Shown: positions 18,701 through 24,943 of the stretch, piece after piece | Layout: each line of letters begins with the position of its first letter | Numbering within the stretch: the stretch's first letter is position 1 | Virus record (IMG/VR): IMGVR_UViG_3300017776_000052 | Location: 1-37,765 of that record | Length of the DNA stretch: 37,765 bases | Origin: a virus | Direction: 5' to 3' (one strand) | The notes under the pieces: generated by a model | Seen by the model: only the letters and a program-made list of their open reading frames with translations | Databases searched by the model: none | What the model was told of the DNA's origin: nothing | Made by a program: the position numbers and the translations under genes

Positions 18701-20064
18701 CGCAGAATGGATTCAGTCTACCTAAGACGGACTTCTACTCACCAGCAATTCGCATCGCTCTGAAGGAAGCGAAGGATATGAGTATCGATAGCGAGGGTAG
18801 GCAGGCTATGTCGGTTGATCCCAACTTCACGATTACGCGCACCGCTAACAAGGCCCCAATGGATCAGAAGGCTGGCGCTCTCAGTATCTATATCTCGCAC
18901 ACCTTGCAGACCAATCACTACACCTCTTGGGCCGATACCGTAAAAACGCTTCGTTCCGTATTCTCGGATGGTGTCTTGAGGGATAACATCAAGGGGTATG
19001 TCGGGACTGATGCGTTGCGCACGATTGAGGAGAGGATTCAGTGGTTCGCTGATGGTGGTAACCGGAAGGCGACACACATAGCATGGATGGATAAGCTGAG
19101 AGCAGCACACACCTACAACTCCCTTGCGTTTAAGTGGGCGATTGCGGTGAAGCAGCTTACCTCGATACCCGCGTATGCTTATGATATGGGCTTCGTCAAC
19201 TTCGCAAAGTATGGAGCGAGATGGATGAAGAATCCTGTGAAGAACATGATGGAGATGTGGAACACTGACTACGTCCAGAACAGATTCAAGAAGGGCTACG
19301 AGCGCGACGTGATTGACGGGTTACGAACTAAGGCTGGAGCGAATAAGTTCAAGAAGGCTCTACAGGTCGGAATGCTCTCGGGCAAACTTGGTGACATCGT
19401 GCCGGTCATGATGGGGGGGTGGATAGCTCGCGAGCACGCATATGATCAAGCGAAGCGTGATGGCATGACTGATGCGGATGCGAAGCGCAAAGCTGAGGTT
19501 GTGTCTGAGATGGTATCAGATCGCTCGCAGCAGGCTGGTGGTCTAAAAGACTTATCAACATTTCAAGGTGATGGGTCGGTGTTCAAGCTCTTCACCATGT
19601 ATAAGACATCGCCGCGTCAATACTACGCCAACGTCTATGAATCCGGCTTGGATATGCTCGCCGGTAAGAAGGGGTCGAAGACGCAGTTTGCACGGAGGTT
19701 TGCTATCAGTCATATGCTCCTCCCGCTCACCTTTCAATTCGTGAGCGACATCACCCGCATGGGTCTACGTCCCGACGATGAGGATGCTTTCTCGGGTGAG
19801 AACTACTTGAGGGCGATGCTGCTTGGGCCTTTGAACGGTCTGTTCATCGCTGGCGATGCGCTGGATATCGCTATCAGCGCCATCTCAGGAGCTAAAGTTT
19901 GGGCGAAGGAGATCCCGATACTTGGCGGTGTCATGGAGGCAGCGCGAGGTGGAGATCTTGAAGATGCTGCGGATAACATCATTCGCGGCATAGGAAAGCT
20001 AACACCGGGCGCATTCACCTTCTACGACATCATCACGGATGAATACAGGCGACTCATGAACTGA
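12796..20064 (+). CDS. Giant internal virion protein (gp16-like polyvalent protein): metallopeptidase motif plus two ADP-ribosyltransferase-like domains
   Basis: A 2422-aa protein, far longer than T7 gp16 (about 1318 aa) but in its position, so probably ejected into the cell. Domains read from the sequence: a hydrophobic segment at about 370-396; HERGH at 782-786 with acidic candidates E840, E844 and E847 downstream, a zinc-peptidase pattern; an ADP-ribosyltransferase-like domain at about 1076-1207 (R1139 in IYRVVP, S1157 in VTIS, E1202 in MQEQG); a second one at about 1219-1375 starting WYHST (H1228), of the H-type; then long helical regions, and a C-terminus with hydrophobic stretches after about 2300. 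SPSFSITP linkers at 1065-1072 and 1209-1216 and a SFSP at 1381-1384 bracket the two transferase domains. Enzyme roles are inferred from motifs; targets are unknown. Confidence 0.75.
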   Translation: MATTITSNEGYTSSVSPDPIPEFKPSSFAENDSFEMDLLRPSIEAEKKYQEEGLKIRRTNYETIKKHTLDFDNFEPEQTSEVRHRVLASGYLDSMFREEDRPSNDHDILRDSVAKSRFGGEGVGSDEAFVAAIRKDFEGENERQKFYDNADRQATLSAFLGGGRVKTEFQQSMVGNPLAKSERLEINERWQKTQEKIEDKYGASLLFDIRTTFSDMQSDPDKWLMHASHRTRNYTDEEKNLFMFALRDLATAYPSEVSSTFGGNFAKGTSRGVGGALDKGSEAAMEFFRNAGVGVHNVFVAPFAENLGTESSKAWSEEKRQNDKDWLKRERDAVDFQAELRDVFEQDYAPTQPLAPKDTSLRAIEEGVYAIPGAITTSAVAFIPVVGMPLSFGMMKEFDREKYRREILADGGSRDDAYRLSGGMSMVSAVPNMLLEKFQSYGLAGKVPGLGKVFNKIDDIFANKVGRFGTKMLVAGAAETAVELTQHANTDLVQDITSSFKSAVPGIEWKNGKDGHFDGYFNKTLTTFVAVAPLGVMVAGRGLTQERRAEAMKQASPLERKAFGITEEASAKLDAAQTPREMVQAFQDAVKTRAPWTETAQESVMELEEMHKMRTQTNEDAETFGVSPSVRVAPDKSTFEVFDRLTGDTLAEVNTAQEATEEVFNQLQMKEQESRQYFQQLLASFEAASLDVEQSGEAVEVGTGTFTDADAEAAMPGSDRRLQTERELLEQRDGGTGAVAQEVMSEGRSGHIAGVYVPAGQMGRKEAVTQLHNSASVLTLIHERGHAKRRKLMESGAWTREDQISSLRGLDNLITKSDERFMPENFEELSGYDQEVAIDEAIAELSEVLALNSRKGKNSKMGGLIQRNLSAMVQARIPGAAQLKSFIGSMRDFFGLQLKRATILRKAVRDGNLDQAQVDKLTDMLVGTNSQEVFEQERDAIPTQMVDGQQVDTPLSPAPLSIAEEAQAKATEEIQEELGLGPEVDAWFDDALGAADKGWVWYTTSRIDTVLRRGEIEQAETLLRRLEVALTKMEPLSKGASETLEEARLEEARQDIKDAKVDTSSPSFSITPADTSYRIQHQPSSDDATLNDLTEMFGEDIYGPNAAQYYGAGMAGESEVLDIFKKVRGNPEAKVKIYRVVPAFADQINPGDWVTISKAAADEMNHSGFLGGDSSGNPQESKIISKVVTAKEVTWPGDSMQEQGYFPSSPSFSITPNGSYEKGGSWYHSTDANLDGKRLERWADGGSDMGGIFLSDDSLEGKRYSLNYGRNTYKTQINLESDEVFNLGNHEHRERVEGVELFDAVGTDFIRTALNSERDGTLDWSVVEPELLEAAGFKAAILFERPAGEFGAQPVRSIAVFDADSIGDLERVSDKSRDEISFSPGDARMLSDLSENVMRRVRAPEARAVVFEQLVDRIDALKRDIAKLIFGGTVVQEALPDARSMKSLKKEAAFRQADLREQYEKDGVEQPAKKARTEANEWLEEQVAQQKKYYNPVARIRRSLVMYDALLKTLPPELRGKMGGFVQIGKLNSDKARLEFLEQKVEQLDIEVDKWISGKHRKQIEEIFKANRPKKKSSGQPKVDSDATYADQVMKIEKLSKLTRDEVEAKILKVDGKLETETDETKIQKLTEKRDSLSVFGNIDGMKANALGDFYQNLNTIHRQGKLLKAMTDEQFNQFLQETIGMVNDDVTGGRGDLTQSEIKMMSESRRKKKINLKYIGAENIELEGMSDFHRKNLPFEWLLNNLARGNKDAETMKSKTHERLATMVHLSTTREDRANMDTQEKYREVLGEIFGVKVGGQLSTGTGIEDLMEELERVEETNISKMEYGKEGRSTAKRIPASKVQAILNGEATIEGLGISEADWAAIQVRYAEIQESGKNIKDNTRVEYESQTEGEAKMMSLSRSQALNLTMLWRQEGLRGSMEHEGYSEQTMKDMEEFLTPEDKRLRDWLTIQYEDNYHKINKVFRAQNGFSLPKTDFYSPAIRIALKEAKDMSIDSEGRQAMSVDPNFTITRTANKAPMDQKAGALSIYISHTLQTNHYTSWADTVKTLRSVFSDGVLRDNIKGYVGTDALRTIEERIQWFADGGNRKATHIAWMDKLRAAHTYNSLAFKWAIAVKQLTSIPAYAYDMGFVNFAKYGARWMKNPVKNMMEMWNTDYVQNRFKKGYERDVIDGLRTKAGANKFKKALQVGMLSGKLGDIVPVMMGGWIAREHAYDQAKRDGMTDADAKRKAEVVSEMVSDRSQQAGGLKDLSTFQGDGSVFKLFTMYKTSPRQYYANVYESGLDMLAGKKGSKTQFARRFAISHMLLPLTFQFVSDITRMGLRPDDEDAFSGENYLRAMLLGPLNGLFIAGDALDIAISAISGAKVWAKEIPILGGVMEAARGGDLEDAADNIIRGIGKLTPGAFTFYDIITDEYRRLMN

Positions 20065-20122
20065 TCGGTGCTGCAATCCTATGTCCTTCACTTACAACTA
20101 AAAACCAGATACCAAAGATTCT

Positions 20123-22768
20123 ATGTCACTTCCAGACGTTCTCCCAATTGCCTCGTATAGTGGTAACGCTAGCACCAGCACAGCTTACCCCTTCCCCTTC
20201 AAGGTGTTAGCGGCATCACACGTCAAGCTGTATATTGACGGGGTGCTATCCACTGATGCCATCACGGTGACAGGGGTGGGTGATGAGGCTGGAGTCGATG
20301 TTACCACCAGCGTGGCATACACCTCGGAGCAGCAGGTCACCCTGAGGCGCGAGGTTCCATTCAGTCAAGAGACTGACTTGGTTGAGGGTGGTAGGCTACG
20401 TGAGGAGAGTCTGGAGAATGCTCTGGATTACGGTGTGATGCAGGCCCAGCAACTCAAGGAGGAGCTAGGTCGCGCAGTTAAATTCCCACCAGGCAGCTCT
20501 GGTTCCACACTCCCAAGCTCCACCAATTCAACGATTGGTCAGGATGCCAACGGGGATCTGGTCAGCCGGACAGCCCAAGAGGAGCTTGACCACTTAGGGG
20601 TTGGGACAGCAGCAACGGAGGCGTCCGCGTCAGCAGCAGCAGCAGCAACCAGTGAGACCAACGCCGCCACCAGTGAGACTAACTCTGGAACCAGCGAGAC
20701 AAACGCAGCCGCCAGCGCAGCAGCAGCAGAGGCTAGCAACGTCAACGCTTCGACAACACTAGGCGACCTCTCCAGCAAATCCTTCCCTGTCTACCGGGTA
20801 GGGAAAACCATTTTCGCAGCCGATATCACCTCGGATTTAACCATGAATTTCCCCGGTGGCGGCTCCCTCACACTCAAAACCTCAGAGCGTCCATACACTG
20901 AGGCCAATGCGACCAACGCCAATGATCCCGGTGGTGCGAATGTGACCGACTACATCACGGACATAATCAACATCATCAACGGGGATGTGCGGGACCACGA
21001 CACCTCCGAAGACTCGGGACTCTCAGGTTGGACTGCATCAGGAAACGCCATCACAACCGTTAGCAATGCGACCCCCATCACTGGGTGGAGCGCGAAACTC
21101 GCCACGGATGGAGGAGTTGATATTCCCGGAGTCATGGATCTCACCTACTACGGATCTGATAACACTCCGCTGACCGTCCCTCTCCCCCTGGAGATTCGGG
21201 CAAGCACCGAGTCCTCTCCACCAGAGCTTCCGTATGTTTCTTACCACGCCGCACAAACCCTCACGGAGTCCCAGAAGACTCAGGCGCGTGACAATATAGG
21301 CATACAAGATAGCGCGGATGGGACTAGCTTCTCAGAAGTCGCCCCCATGATGGTTAAGGCTGGACTAGGGACTCCTTTTAAAGATCCAGATGTGGAGTCG
21401 GTTCTGACAGCTACCTCCACAACTGATGATCTTGGGGTCAATCATTACCGGCGACTCATCACTGGGCTGAAGGATCTCGGCATCTGGTCAAAGCTCGAAA
21501 GCGGATTTCTCTTTGGTGATAACCATCAGTCCTCCTCCACAACCCTCCAACCAATCAAGGGTAGCAATACCGCCACGGGATCAGGCACTAATAACGATTA
21601 CGATGTCAGCTTGAATGGCACATCGAACGGATATTTGGTTTCAAATGCGAATGCAGACACCGCCGCTGCGGGTCGCGCACTAGTGACGATCTACACGCAC
21701 GACGAGGGTACGGGGCCGAACGCCCTCCTGTCTAACTACGAAGGTGGATCGAATCGCGGCATGGTGATGACGGTGGCAGGGTTGCCGATCGGAGGGGCAA
21801 TCATTCCCACGTATGCGGACAACCTTTTCGGCCTCGGTAGTGTTGATGGCTCAGCCGTCACCGCTATGCCTGATGTTGAGGCTGCGAATGACGGGCAATG
21901 GAGCTTTGGAGCACTCAGTCTTGATGATGGAAATCTCACGATCATGGGCAACTCGCGAGAAGTGGAGACTCTTCCGCTTTCAACGGTCTGGGTAGATCGC
22001 CCAAATTGGGGGATCGGAAAGAACCCGAATAGTAGCTACTTCCATACCGGCAGGATCGCCACATCGCTCATCTTCAAGGAAGGTCTGAGCAACGGGGAAC
22101 TGTTCAACCTTCGCCTTCTCTTGGAGTCAATACTGGCTGATGTCATAGACTTCCAGCCCTGTATCGTATGGGAGGGCAACTCTCTGACCGCTCAGAATTC
22201 GGGTGGAGGCACACCTCTCGCCAATAAAGTGATGGCGAACGCCGCGTGGGATGATGTAAGATTTGAGGTCTTGGCTACTGGTGGCGCGAAGCAGACCCAG
22301 AGAGTCGAGGCGCAATACTACAACCAAGCTCGTCGATGGGTTGCTGCTGGCAAAGCAAAACGGATCTTCTGGTTATGGTCTGGGATTAACGACATCACAG
22401 CCTTGATCTCTTCGTCTGATATTATCGCATCACTGAAGCGTCAACTGTTGGCGGCTCGCGAGGACGGATTCTTCACGATACTTGTGCCACTCACCCCTGT
22501 GGCTAGCGCCGGAGACGGGACGACATACACCTATAGCGCGGCGCAGCAGACAACCCTCACCGAAGTGAATGAGTGGATTGCTGACGAAGGAGCTAAGATT
22601 GCAGATCAATATCTTGACATTAACTTGCTCGCAGACACTTACCCCGCATTCGGAGATCCCACTGACTCCACCTATTACACGGCTGGAGATGGCCTACATC
22701 ACAATGACACGGGCAGAAATCTAATGCGCGACTACATCGTCGCCAATGTCGAAGTTCCAACCATATAA
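20123..22768 (+). CDS. Tail fibre (T7 gp17-type N-terminus) with SGNH esterase domain
   Basis: An 881-aa protein. Residues 1 to about 150 match the T7 tail-fibre N-terminal domain that binds the tail (ASTSTAYPFPFKVL, LRREVPFSQETDL, ENALDYGVMQAQQL). Residues about 165-215 are an Ala/Ser/Thr/Asn repeat stalk. Residues about 490-670 look like a LamG-type jelly roll. The C-terminus is an SGNH/GDSL hydrolase with block I EGNS (Ser687), block III GIND (Asn756) and block V DGLH (Asp856, His859); block I has Asn where GDSL has Asp. Such domains remove acetyl groups from surface glycans. Its position after the gp16-like gene is that of T7 gp17. Confidence 0.85.
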   Translation: MSLPDVLPIASYSGNASTSTAYPFPFKVLAASHVKLYIDGVLSTDAITVTGVGDEAGVDVTTSVAYTSEQQVTLRREVPFSQETDLVEGGRLREESLENALDYGVMQAQQLKEELGRAVKFPPGSSGSTLPSSTNSTIGQDANGDLVSRTAQEELDHLGVGTAATEASASAAAAATSETNAATSETNSGTSETNAAASAAAAEASNVNASTTLGDLSSKSFPVYRVGKTIFAADITSDLTMNFPGGGSLTLKTSERPYTEANATNANDPGGANVTDYITDIINIINGDVRDHDTSEDSGLSGWTASGNAITTVSNATPITGWSAKLATDGGVDIPGVMDLTYYGSDNTPLTVPLPLEIRASTESSPPELPYVSYHAAQTLTESQKTQARDNIGIQDSADGTSFSEVAPMMVKAGLGTPFKDPDVESVLTATSTTDDLGVNHYRRLITGLKDLGIWSKLESGFLFGDNHQSSSTTLQPIKGSNTATGSGTNNDYDVSLNGTSNGYLVSNANADTAAAGRALVTIYTHDEGTGPNALLSNYEGGSNRGMVMTVAGLPIGGAIIPTYADNLFGLGSVDGSAVTAMPDVEAANDGQWSFGALSLDDGNLTIMGNSREVETLPLSTVWVDRPNWGIGKNPNSSYFHTGRIATSLIFKEGLSNGELFNLRLLLESILADVIDFQPCIVWEGNSLTAQNSGGGTPLANKVMANAAWDDVRFEVLATGGAKQTQRVEAQYYNQARRWVAAGKAKRIFWLWSGINDITALISSSDIIASLKRQLLAAREDGFFTILVPLTPVASAGDGTTYTYSAAQQTTLTEVNEWIADEGAKIADQYLDINLLADTYPAFGDPTDSTYYTAGDGLHHNDTGRNLMRDYIVANVEVPTI

Positions 22769-22772
22769 AACC

Positions 22773-22949
22773 ATGCTAGAAAAACTGAAATCCAGAAAAC
22801 TATGGGCCGCTGTCATTGCAGCAGTCATCACCACCGTCGGGGGTCACCTCGGTTTAACACCTGATCAGCTTACAGCTATCAACACTGTCATTGCCGCATA
22901 CATCATCGGGCAGGGCGTTGCAGATGCGGGGGCGGGAAGGAAAGAATAA
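22773..22949 (+). CDS. Small membrane protein, holin candidate
   Basis: A 58-aa protein with two hydrophobic helices (residues about 9-24 and 36-54) separated by GLTPDQLTA, charged at both ends. I use ATG 22773, four bases after the fibre stop; an in-frame ATG at 22746 would overlap the fibre. Its size, topology and place at the head of a lysis cassette suggest a holin, but many small phage membrane proteins look alike. The next gene begins inside its stop codon (TAATG). Confidence 0.6.
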   Translation: MLEKLKSRKLWAAVIAAVITTVGGHLGLTPDQLTAINTVIAAYIIGQGVADAGAGRKE

Positions 22950-23089
22950 TGAAAAAGATTATTGCTCTCAGCCTCCTCTCTTTCGGACTCGCTTCTTGCG
23001 GGTCAGTAGAGGGCTTCTCTGCCACCTTCAATGTGCCATTGCCTGATAAGTTCGGGGGCGGCAGCATCCCTATCACGATTGAGAAATAA
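22949..23089 (+). CDS. Tiny lipoprotein, outer-membrane spanin candidate
   Basis: A 46-aa protein with a KK-plus-hydrophobic signal sequence and a lipobox LASC (Cys17), so it should be lipidated and exported. The mature part is only about 30 residues. It starts inside the stop of the holin candidate and ends in the start of the lysin (both TAATG), so it is part of the lysis operon. Small lysis-operon lipoproteins are usually o-spanins that join outer to inner membrane; the coiled-coil protein two genes on could be the partner. The Pro-rich stretch of many o-spanins is absent, so the role is tentative. Confidence 0.65.
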   Translation: MKKIIALSLLSFGLASCGSVEGFSATFNVPLPDKFGGGSIPITIEK

Positions 23090-23700
23090 TGAAAACTCCG
23101 CGACTCAACGAGGACGAACTCCGTGAGATCATCGCCGTCAATGGCGTTGATTCCACGGTCGTTTCTTTGGTCGCGATACGAGGGTACTATCTCGACTCTA
23201 TGGGGAAGCCGGGTCAGAATGATCGGCGCTTGTATGACGATGCCATCTTCATCGTTCACCCTGATGGGGTCGAGCGTTATCAAGCTAACACTGACCCGAA
23301 TGGTTGGCGCAATAAGACCAGCAGGCGCAAGGGGATGGCAATGCTCAAGACGGGCATTCATCGCTTTGGCAAGGGGACACACAAGGGCGCTCAAGCGTTC
23401 CGTCAATGCGAACCATTCACCGTCCACCGTGACGGAGATGGGCGCTTGGACTGTGGCTTCCATGCAATCAACCTGCACTCAGGAGGTTACAACTCAACAT
23501 CCTCCCTTGGTTGCCAGACTATTCCAAAGTCCACCTGGAAGCGATTCAAGTCCTCGCTCTACGCTCTGCTTGACGAATACGATAACCCCATGCGTCTCAA
23601 CGACTGGGGACAACGTGTTCGCTCGTTCGATTACATCCTTCTCAACGAGACTGAGCGACGCAAAGGGAACCTCATCACATCTCAACGATACATCAAATGA
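23089..23700 (+). CDS. Putative lysin with L,D-transpeptidase-like active site
   Basis: A 203-aa protein. Its core has an L,D-transpeptidase (YkuD-like) pattern: His130 in INLHSGG, then NSTSSLGCQT with Cys142, preceded by strands such as AIFIVHPDGVERYQ and FTVHRDGDG. Classical transpeptidases crosslink peptidoglycan through a His and a Cys in HxxS...GC, and phage proteins with this pattern occur in lysis cassettes. Here it lies between a lipoprotein and a coiled-coil membrane protein, with no other lysozyme, amidase or transglycosylase in the lysis block, so it is the best endolysin candidate. It has no signal peptide, so it would need the holin to cross the membrane. Confidence 0.6.
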   Translation: MKTPRLNEDELREIIAVNGVDSTVVSLVAIRGYYLDSMGKPGQNDRRLYDDAIFIVHPDGVERYQANTDPNGWRNKTSRRKGMAMLKTGIHRFGKGTHKGAQAFRQCEPFTVHRDGDGRLDCGFHAINLHSGGYNSTSSLGCQTIPKSTWKRFKSSLYALLDEYDNPMRLNDWGQRVRSFDYILLNETERRKGNLITSQRYIK

Positions 23701-24011
23701 TCACACCTACTATCATTATCGCAGCAATCGAAAGCGAGACCACCCTTCTCATTTCAGCACTCACCGTGCTGGCAGGAGTCATCGGCTTATTCTGGAAAAT
23801 CATCCACTCAAATCACCGTGAAACTAAGGAGCGCGGGGACAAGCTGGAGGTTAAGCTGGAGAAAAACAACGAGCAGCTCATCAGCCTCACGGACGAGATG
23901 GGTGAGTTAAAGGGGCGCGTCTCCCTCGCTGAAGAAGTATCCCCAAAGTTGGACACCATCTCCGATGGGATCAATGCCCTTGCCGCTCGACTAGCAGCTA
24001 GTCAGGATTAG
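23697..24011 (+). CDS. Membrane-anchored coiled-coil protein, inner-membrane spanin candidate
   Basis: A 104-aa protein with one N-terminal hydrophobic helix (about residues 15-35) followed by a charged helical region with heptad character (residues about 40-100). This is the topology of lambda Rz-type i-spanins, and the start overlaps the lysin stop (ATGA). The small lipoprotein at 22949 is a possible partner. Alternative: a second holin-like or antiholin-like membrane protein. Confidence 0.5.
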   Translation: MITPTIIIAAIESETTLLISALTVLAGVIGLFWKIIHSNHRETKERGDKLEVKLEKNNEQLISLTDEMGELKGRVSLAEEVSPKLDTISDGINALAARLAASQD

Positions 24012-24016
24012 TCAAG

Positions 24017-24062
24017 TGGTATAAAAGCGCAACCTGCTAGATATAGCTGGTATAAATGCGCA
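24017..24062 (+). repeat. Pair of 15-bp direct repeats before the EF-hand gene
   Basis: TGGTATAAAAGCGCA at 24017-24031 and TGGTATAAATGCGCA at 24048-24062 differ at one base and start 31 bp apart, about three helical turns. They fill most of the 75-bp gap before the gene at 24087. No matching -35 box stands 16-18 bp upstream of either TATAAA, so they look more like paired protein-binding sites or phage-specific promoter elements than ordinary sigma70 promoters. Confidence 0.55.
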
Positions 24063-24086
24063 GATTGGGGTAGATTCGTCATTCAA

Positions 24087-24332
24087 ATGACAAAAGAAAT
24101 CCAGGATTTAACTCGCTCCATCTACTTCTCAGCCTTCTCTGCCGTGATGATTTCGATTACGTTCATCATTGTCACCCTCTCTCTAACCCTCGCGATTATC
24201 ACAGCCCTCCTCTACGAGACCCCAGAGGAGTGGAAGGATAGGTATTTTAAAAATAATCCAGATGCCGACACTAATGGAGACGGCAAGCTGAATTGGACAG
24301 AGCAAAAGGCACACGAAAAAGAAAACTTGTGA
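24087..24332 (+). CDS. Small membrane protein with a canonical EF-hand calcium loop
   Basis: An 81-aa protein with a strongly hydrophobic helix at residues about 17-42 and a soluble tail. The tail holds DTNGDGKLNWTE (residues 61-72), which fits the 12-residue EF-hand loop at every ligand position (D, N and D at 1, 3 and 5; Gly6; hydrophobic 8; E at 12). It should bind calcium at the membrane surface. EF-hand tails of this kind are common in secreted proteins of Planctomycetota and Verrucomicrobiota. It lies at the end of the lysis region behind its own leader, so it may be part of lysis or an early membrane effector. Confidence 0.6.
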   Translation: MTKEIQDLTRSIYFSAFSAVMISITFIIVTLSLTLAIITALLYETPEEWKDRYFKNNPDADTNGDGKLNWTEQKAHEKENL

Positions 24333-24365
24333 CGCAACTCGCTTCATTTGAATCAGTTAAAAAAT

Positions 24366-24384
24366 AGTTTCTTTTTAGGAAACT
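24366..24384 (+). other. AT-rich inverted repeat, possible weak terminator
   Basis: AGTTTC and GAAACT pair around a 7-base TTTTTAG loop and are followed by TTTAG. The stem is short and AT-rich, so termination would be weak. It lies in the 95-bp control gap between the late genes (ending 24332) and the first early gene. Confidence 0.35.
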
Positions 24385-24386
24385 TT

Positions 24387-24418
24387 TAGTTGCCAACTAG
24401 GTAGCTCCCGCGTAGTTT
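24387..24418 (+). promoter_or_regulatory. Palindromic operator candidate overlapping a possible promoter
   Basis: TAGTTGCCAACTA (24387-24399) is a perfect 6-1-6 palindrome. TTGCCA (24390-24395) could be a -35 box, with TAGTTT (24413-24418) 17 bp further on as a weak -10. The first gene downstream, 28 bp away, encodes a ribbon-helix-helix-like protein, so the palindrome is a natural autoregulation site. The promoter hexamers are poor matches; the palindrome is what is clearly seen. Confidence 0.45.
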
Positions 24419-24427
24419 GTCTTCGTC

Positions 24428-24622
24428 ATGAACGACAAACCAAAACCAACAAAGACAGTGATCGAGGTCTCACCTGTGATCAAGGATCGTCTGACCGTGC
24501 TCGCGGCAGACTCAGAGACAACCCTTAAAGGCGCGACCGCAGCTATCCTAGATTGGGTGCTGCCACGATTCGAGTCTGGCACATTGCAGCTCTCCAAGAA
24601 GGAAATCTCCATCACAGAATAG
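24428..24622 (+). CDS. Small ribbon-helix-helix-like DNA-binding protein
   Basis: A 64-aa protein: a basic N-terminal tail, a short strand TVIEVSP, then two helices (IKDRLTVLAADSETT, then LKGATAAILDWVL). This is the layout of Arc/MetJ-type ribbon-helix-helix dimers, which bind operators through the strand. It is the first gene after the regulatory gap, with a palindrome 28 bp upstream, so it may be the early-region repressor. The true start could be GTG 24458, because the bases before it match the leader in front of the gene at 30715. No enzymatic motif is present. Confidence 0.6.
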   Translation: MNDKPKPTKTVIEVSPVIKDRLTVLAADSETTLKGATAAILDWVLPRFESGTLQLSKKEISITE

Positions 24623-24626
24623 AGCC

Positions 24627-24854
24627 ATGATCATCGACAACGAAATCATTCGGGAGCTTGCTCAGTGCGCTCAGAATCTACTCGACTGCGAAGAGGAGCT
24701 TATCCATGACGGGATCCACATTGACCCAGAGCACGAAGACGCTCACGAATACCGATCAAGGATGCTTTACAATGCTCTTGAAGAGTTTAACGCCGCGGCT
24801 CGTCTCGACGAGGAGCACACCATCGCAACCTCAACCACCAGCCCCTATGCTTGA
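24627..24854 (+). CDS. Small acidic protein of unknown function
   Basis: A 75-aa, strongly acidic, mostly helical protein with many His, Glu and Asp residues (PEHEDAHEYRSR). It has no membrane segment or known motif. It follows the ribbon-helix-helix gene by 4 bp and overlaps a possible membrane microprotein. It could be an early host-modifying or DNA-mimic-like protein, but nothing shows this directly. Confidence 0.6.
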   Translation: MIIDNEIIRELAQCAQNLLDCEEELIHDGIHIDPEHEDAHEYRSRMLYNALEEFNAAARLDEEHTIATSTTSPYA

Positions 24855-24933
24855 GATCGCCCTACACCCAGCAGTCCTCACATCAACCACTATGCTGATC
24901 GCGGGGCTCATCTTTATCCTGAAACAATTCTAA
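24847..24933 (+). CDS. 28-aa membrane microprotein candidate
   Basis: ATG 24847 overlaps the previous stop by 8 bp and opens a 28-residue frame with one hydrophobic helix (TSTTMLIAGLIFILKQF). The overlap style matches real junctions nearby and the reading frame ends just before the next gene. It is too short for codon statistics to decide, so it remains a candidate. Confidence 0.4.
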   Translation: MLEIALHPAVLTSTTMLIAGLIFILKQF

Positions 24934-24943
24934 GAACAAAACA

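Noticed and set aside
20627-20720. GCA-type microsatellite in the tail fibre
   Set aside because: It encodes an Ala/Ser/Thr stalk that is usual in fibres; no sign that it is more than low-complexity coding sequence.
23123-23821. A 232-codon +1 frame overlapping the lysin and spanin-like genes
   Set aside because: Its composition (Ser/Thr/Arg/His-rich) and lack of any motif indicate a shadow; its boundaries do not match neighbouring genes.
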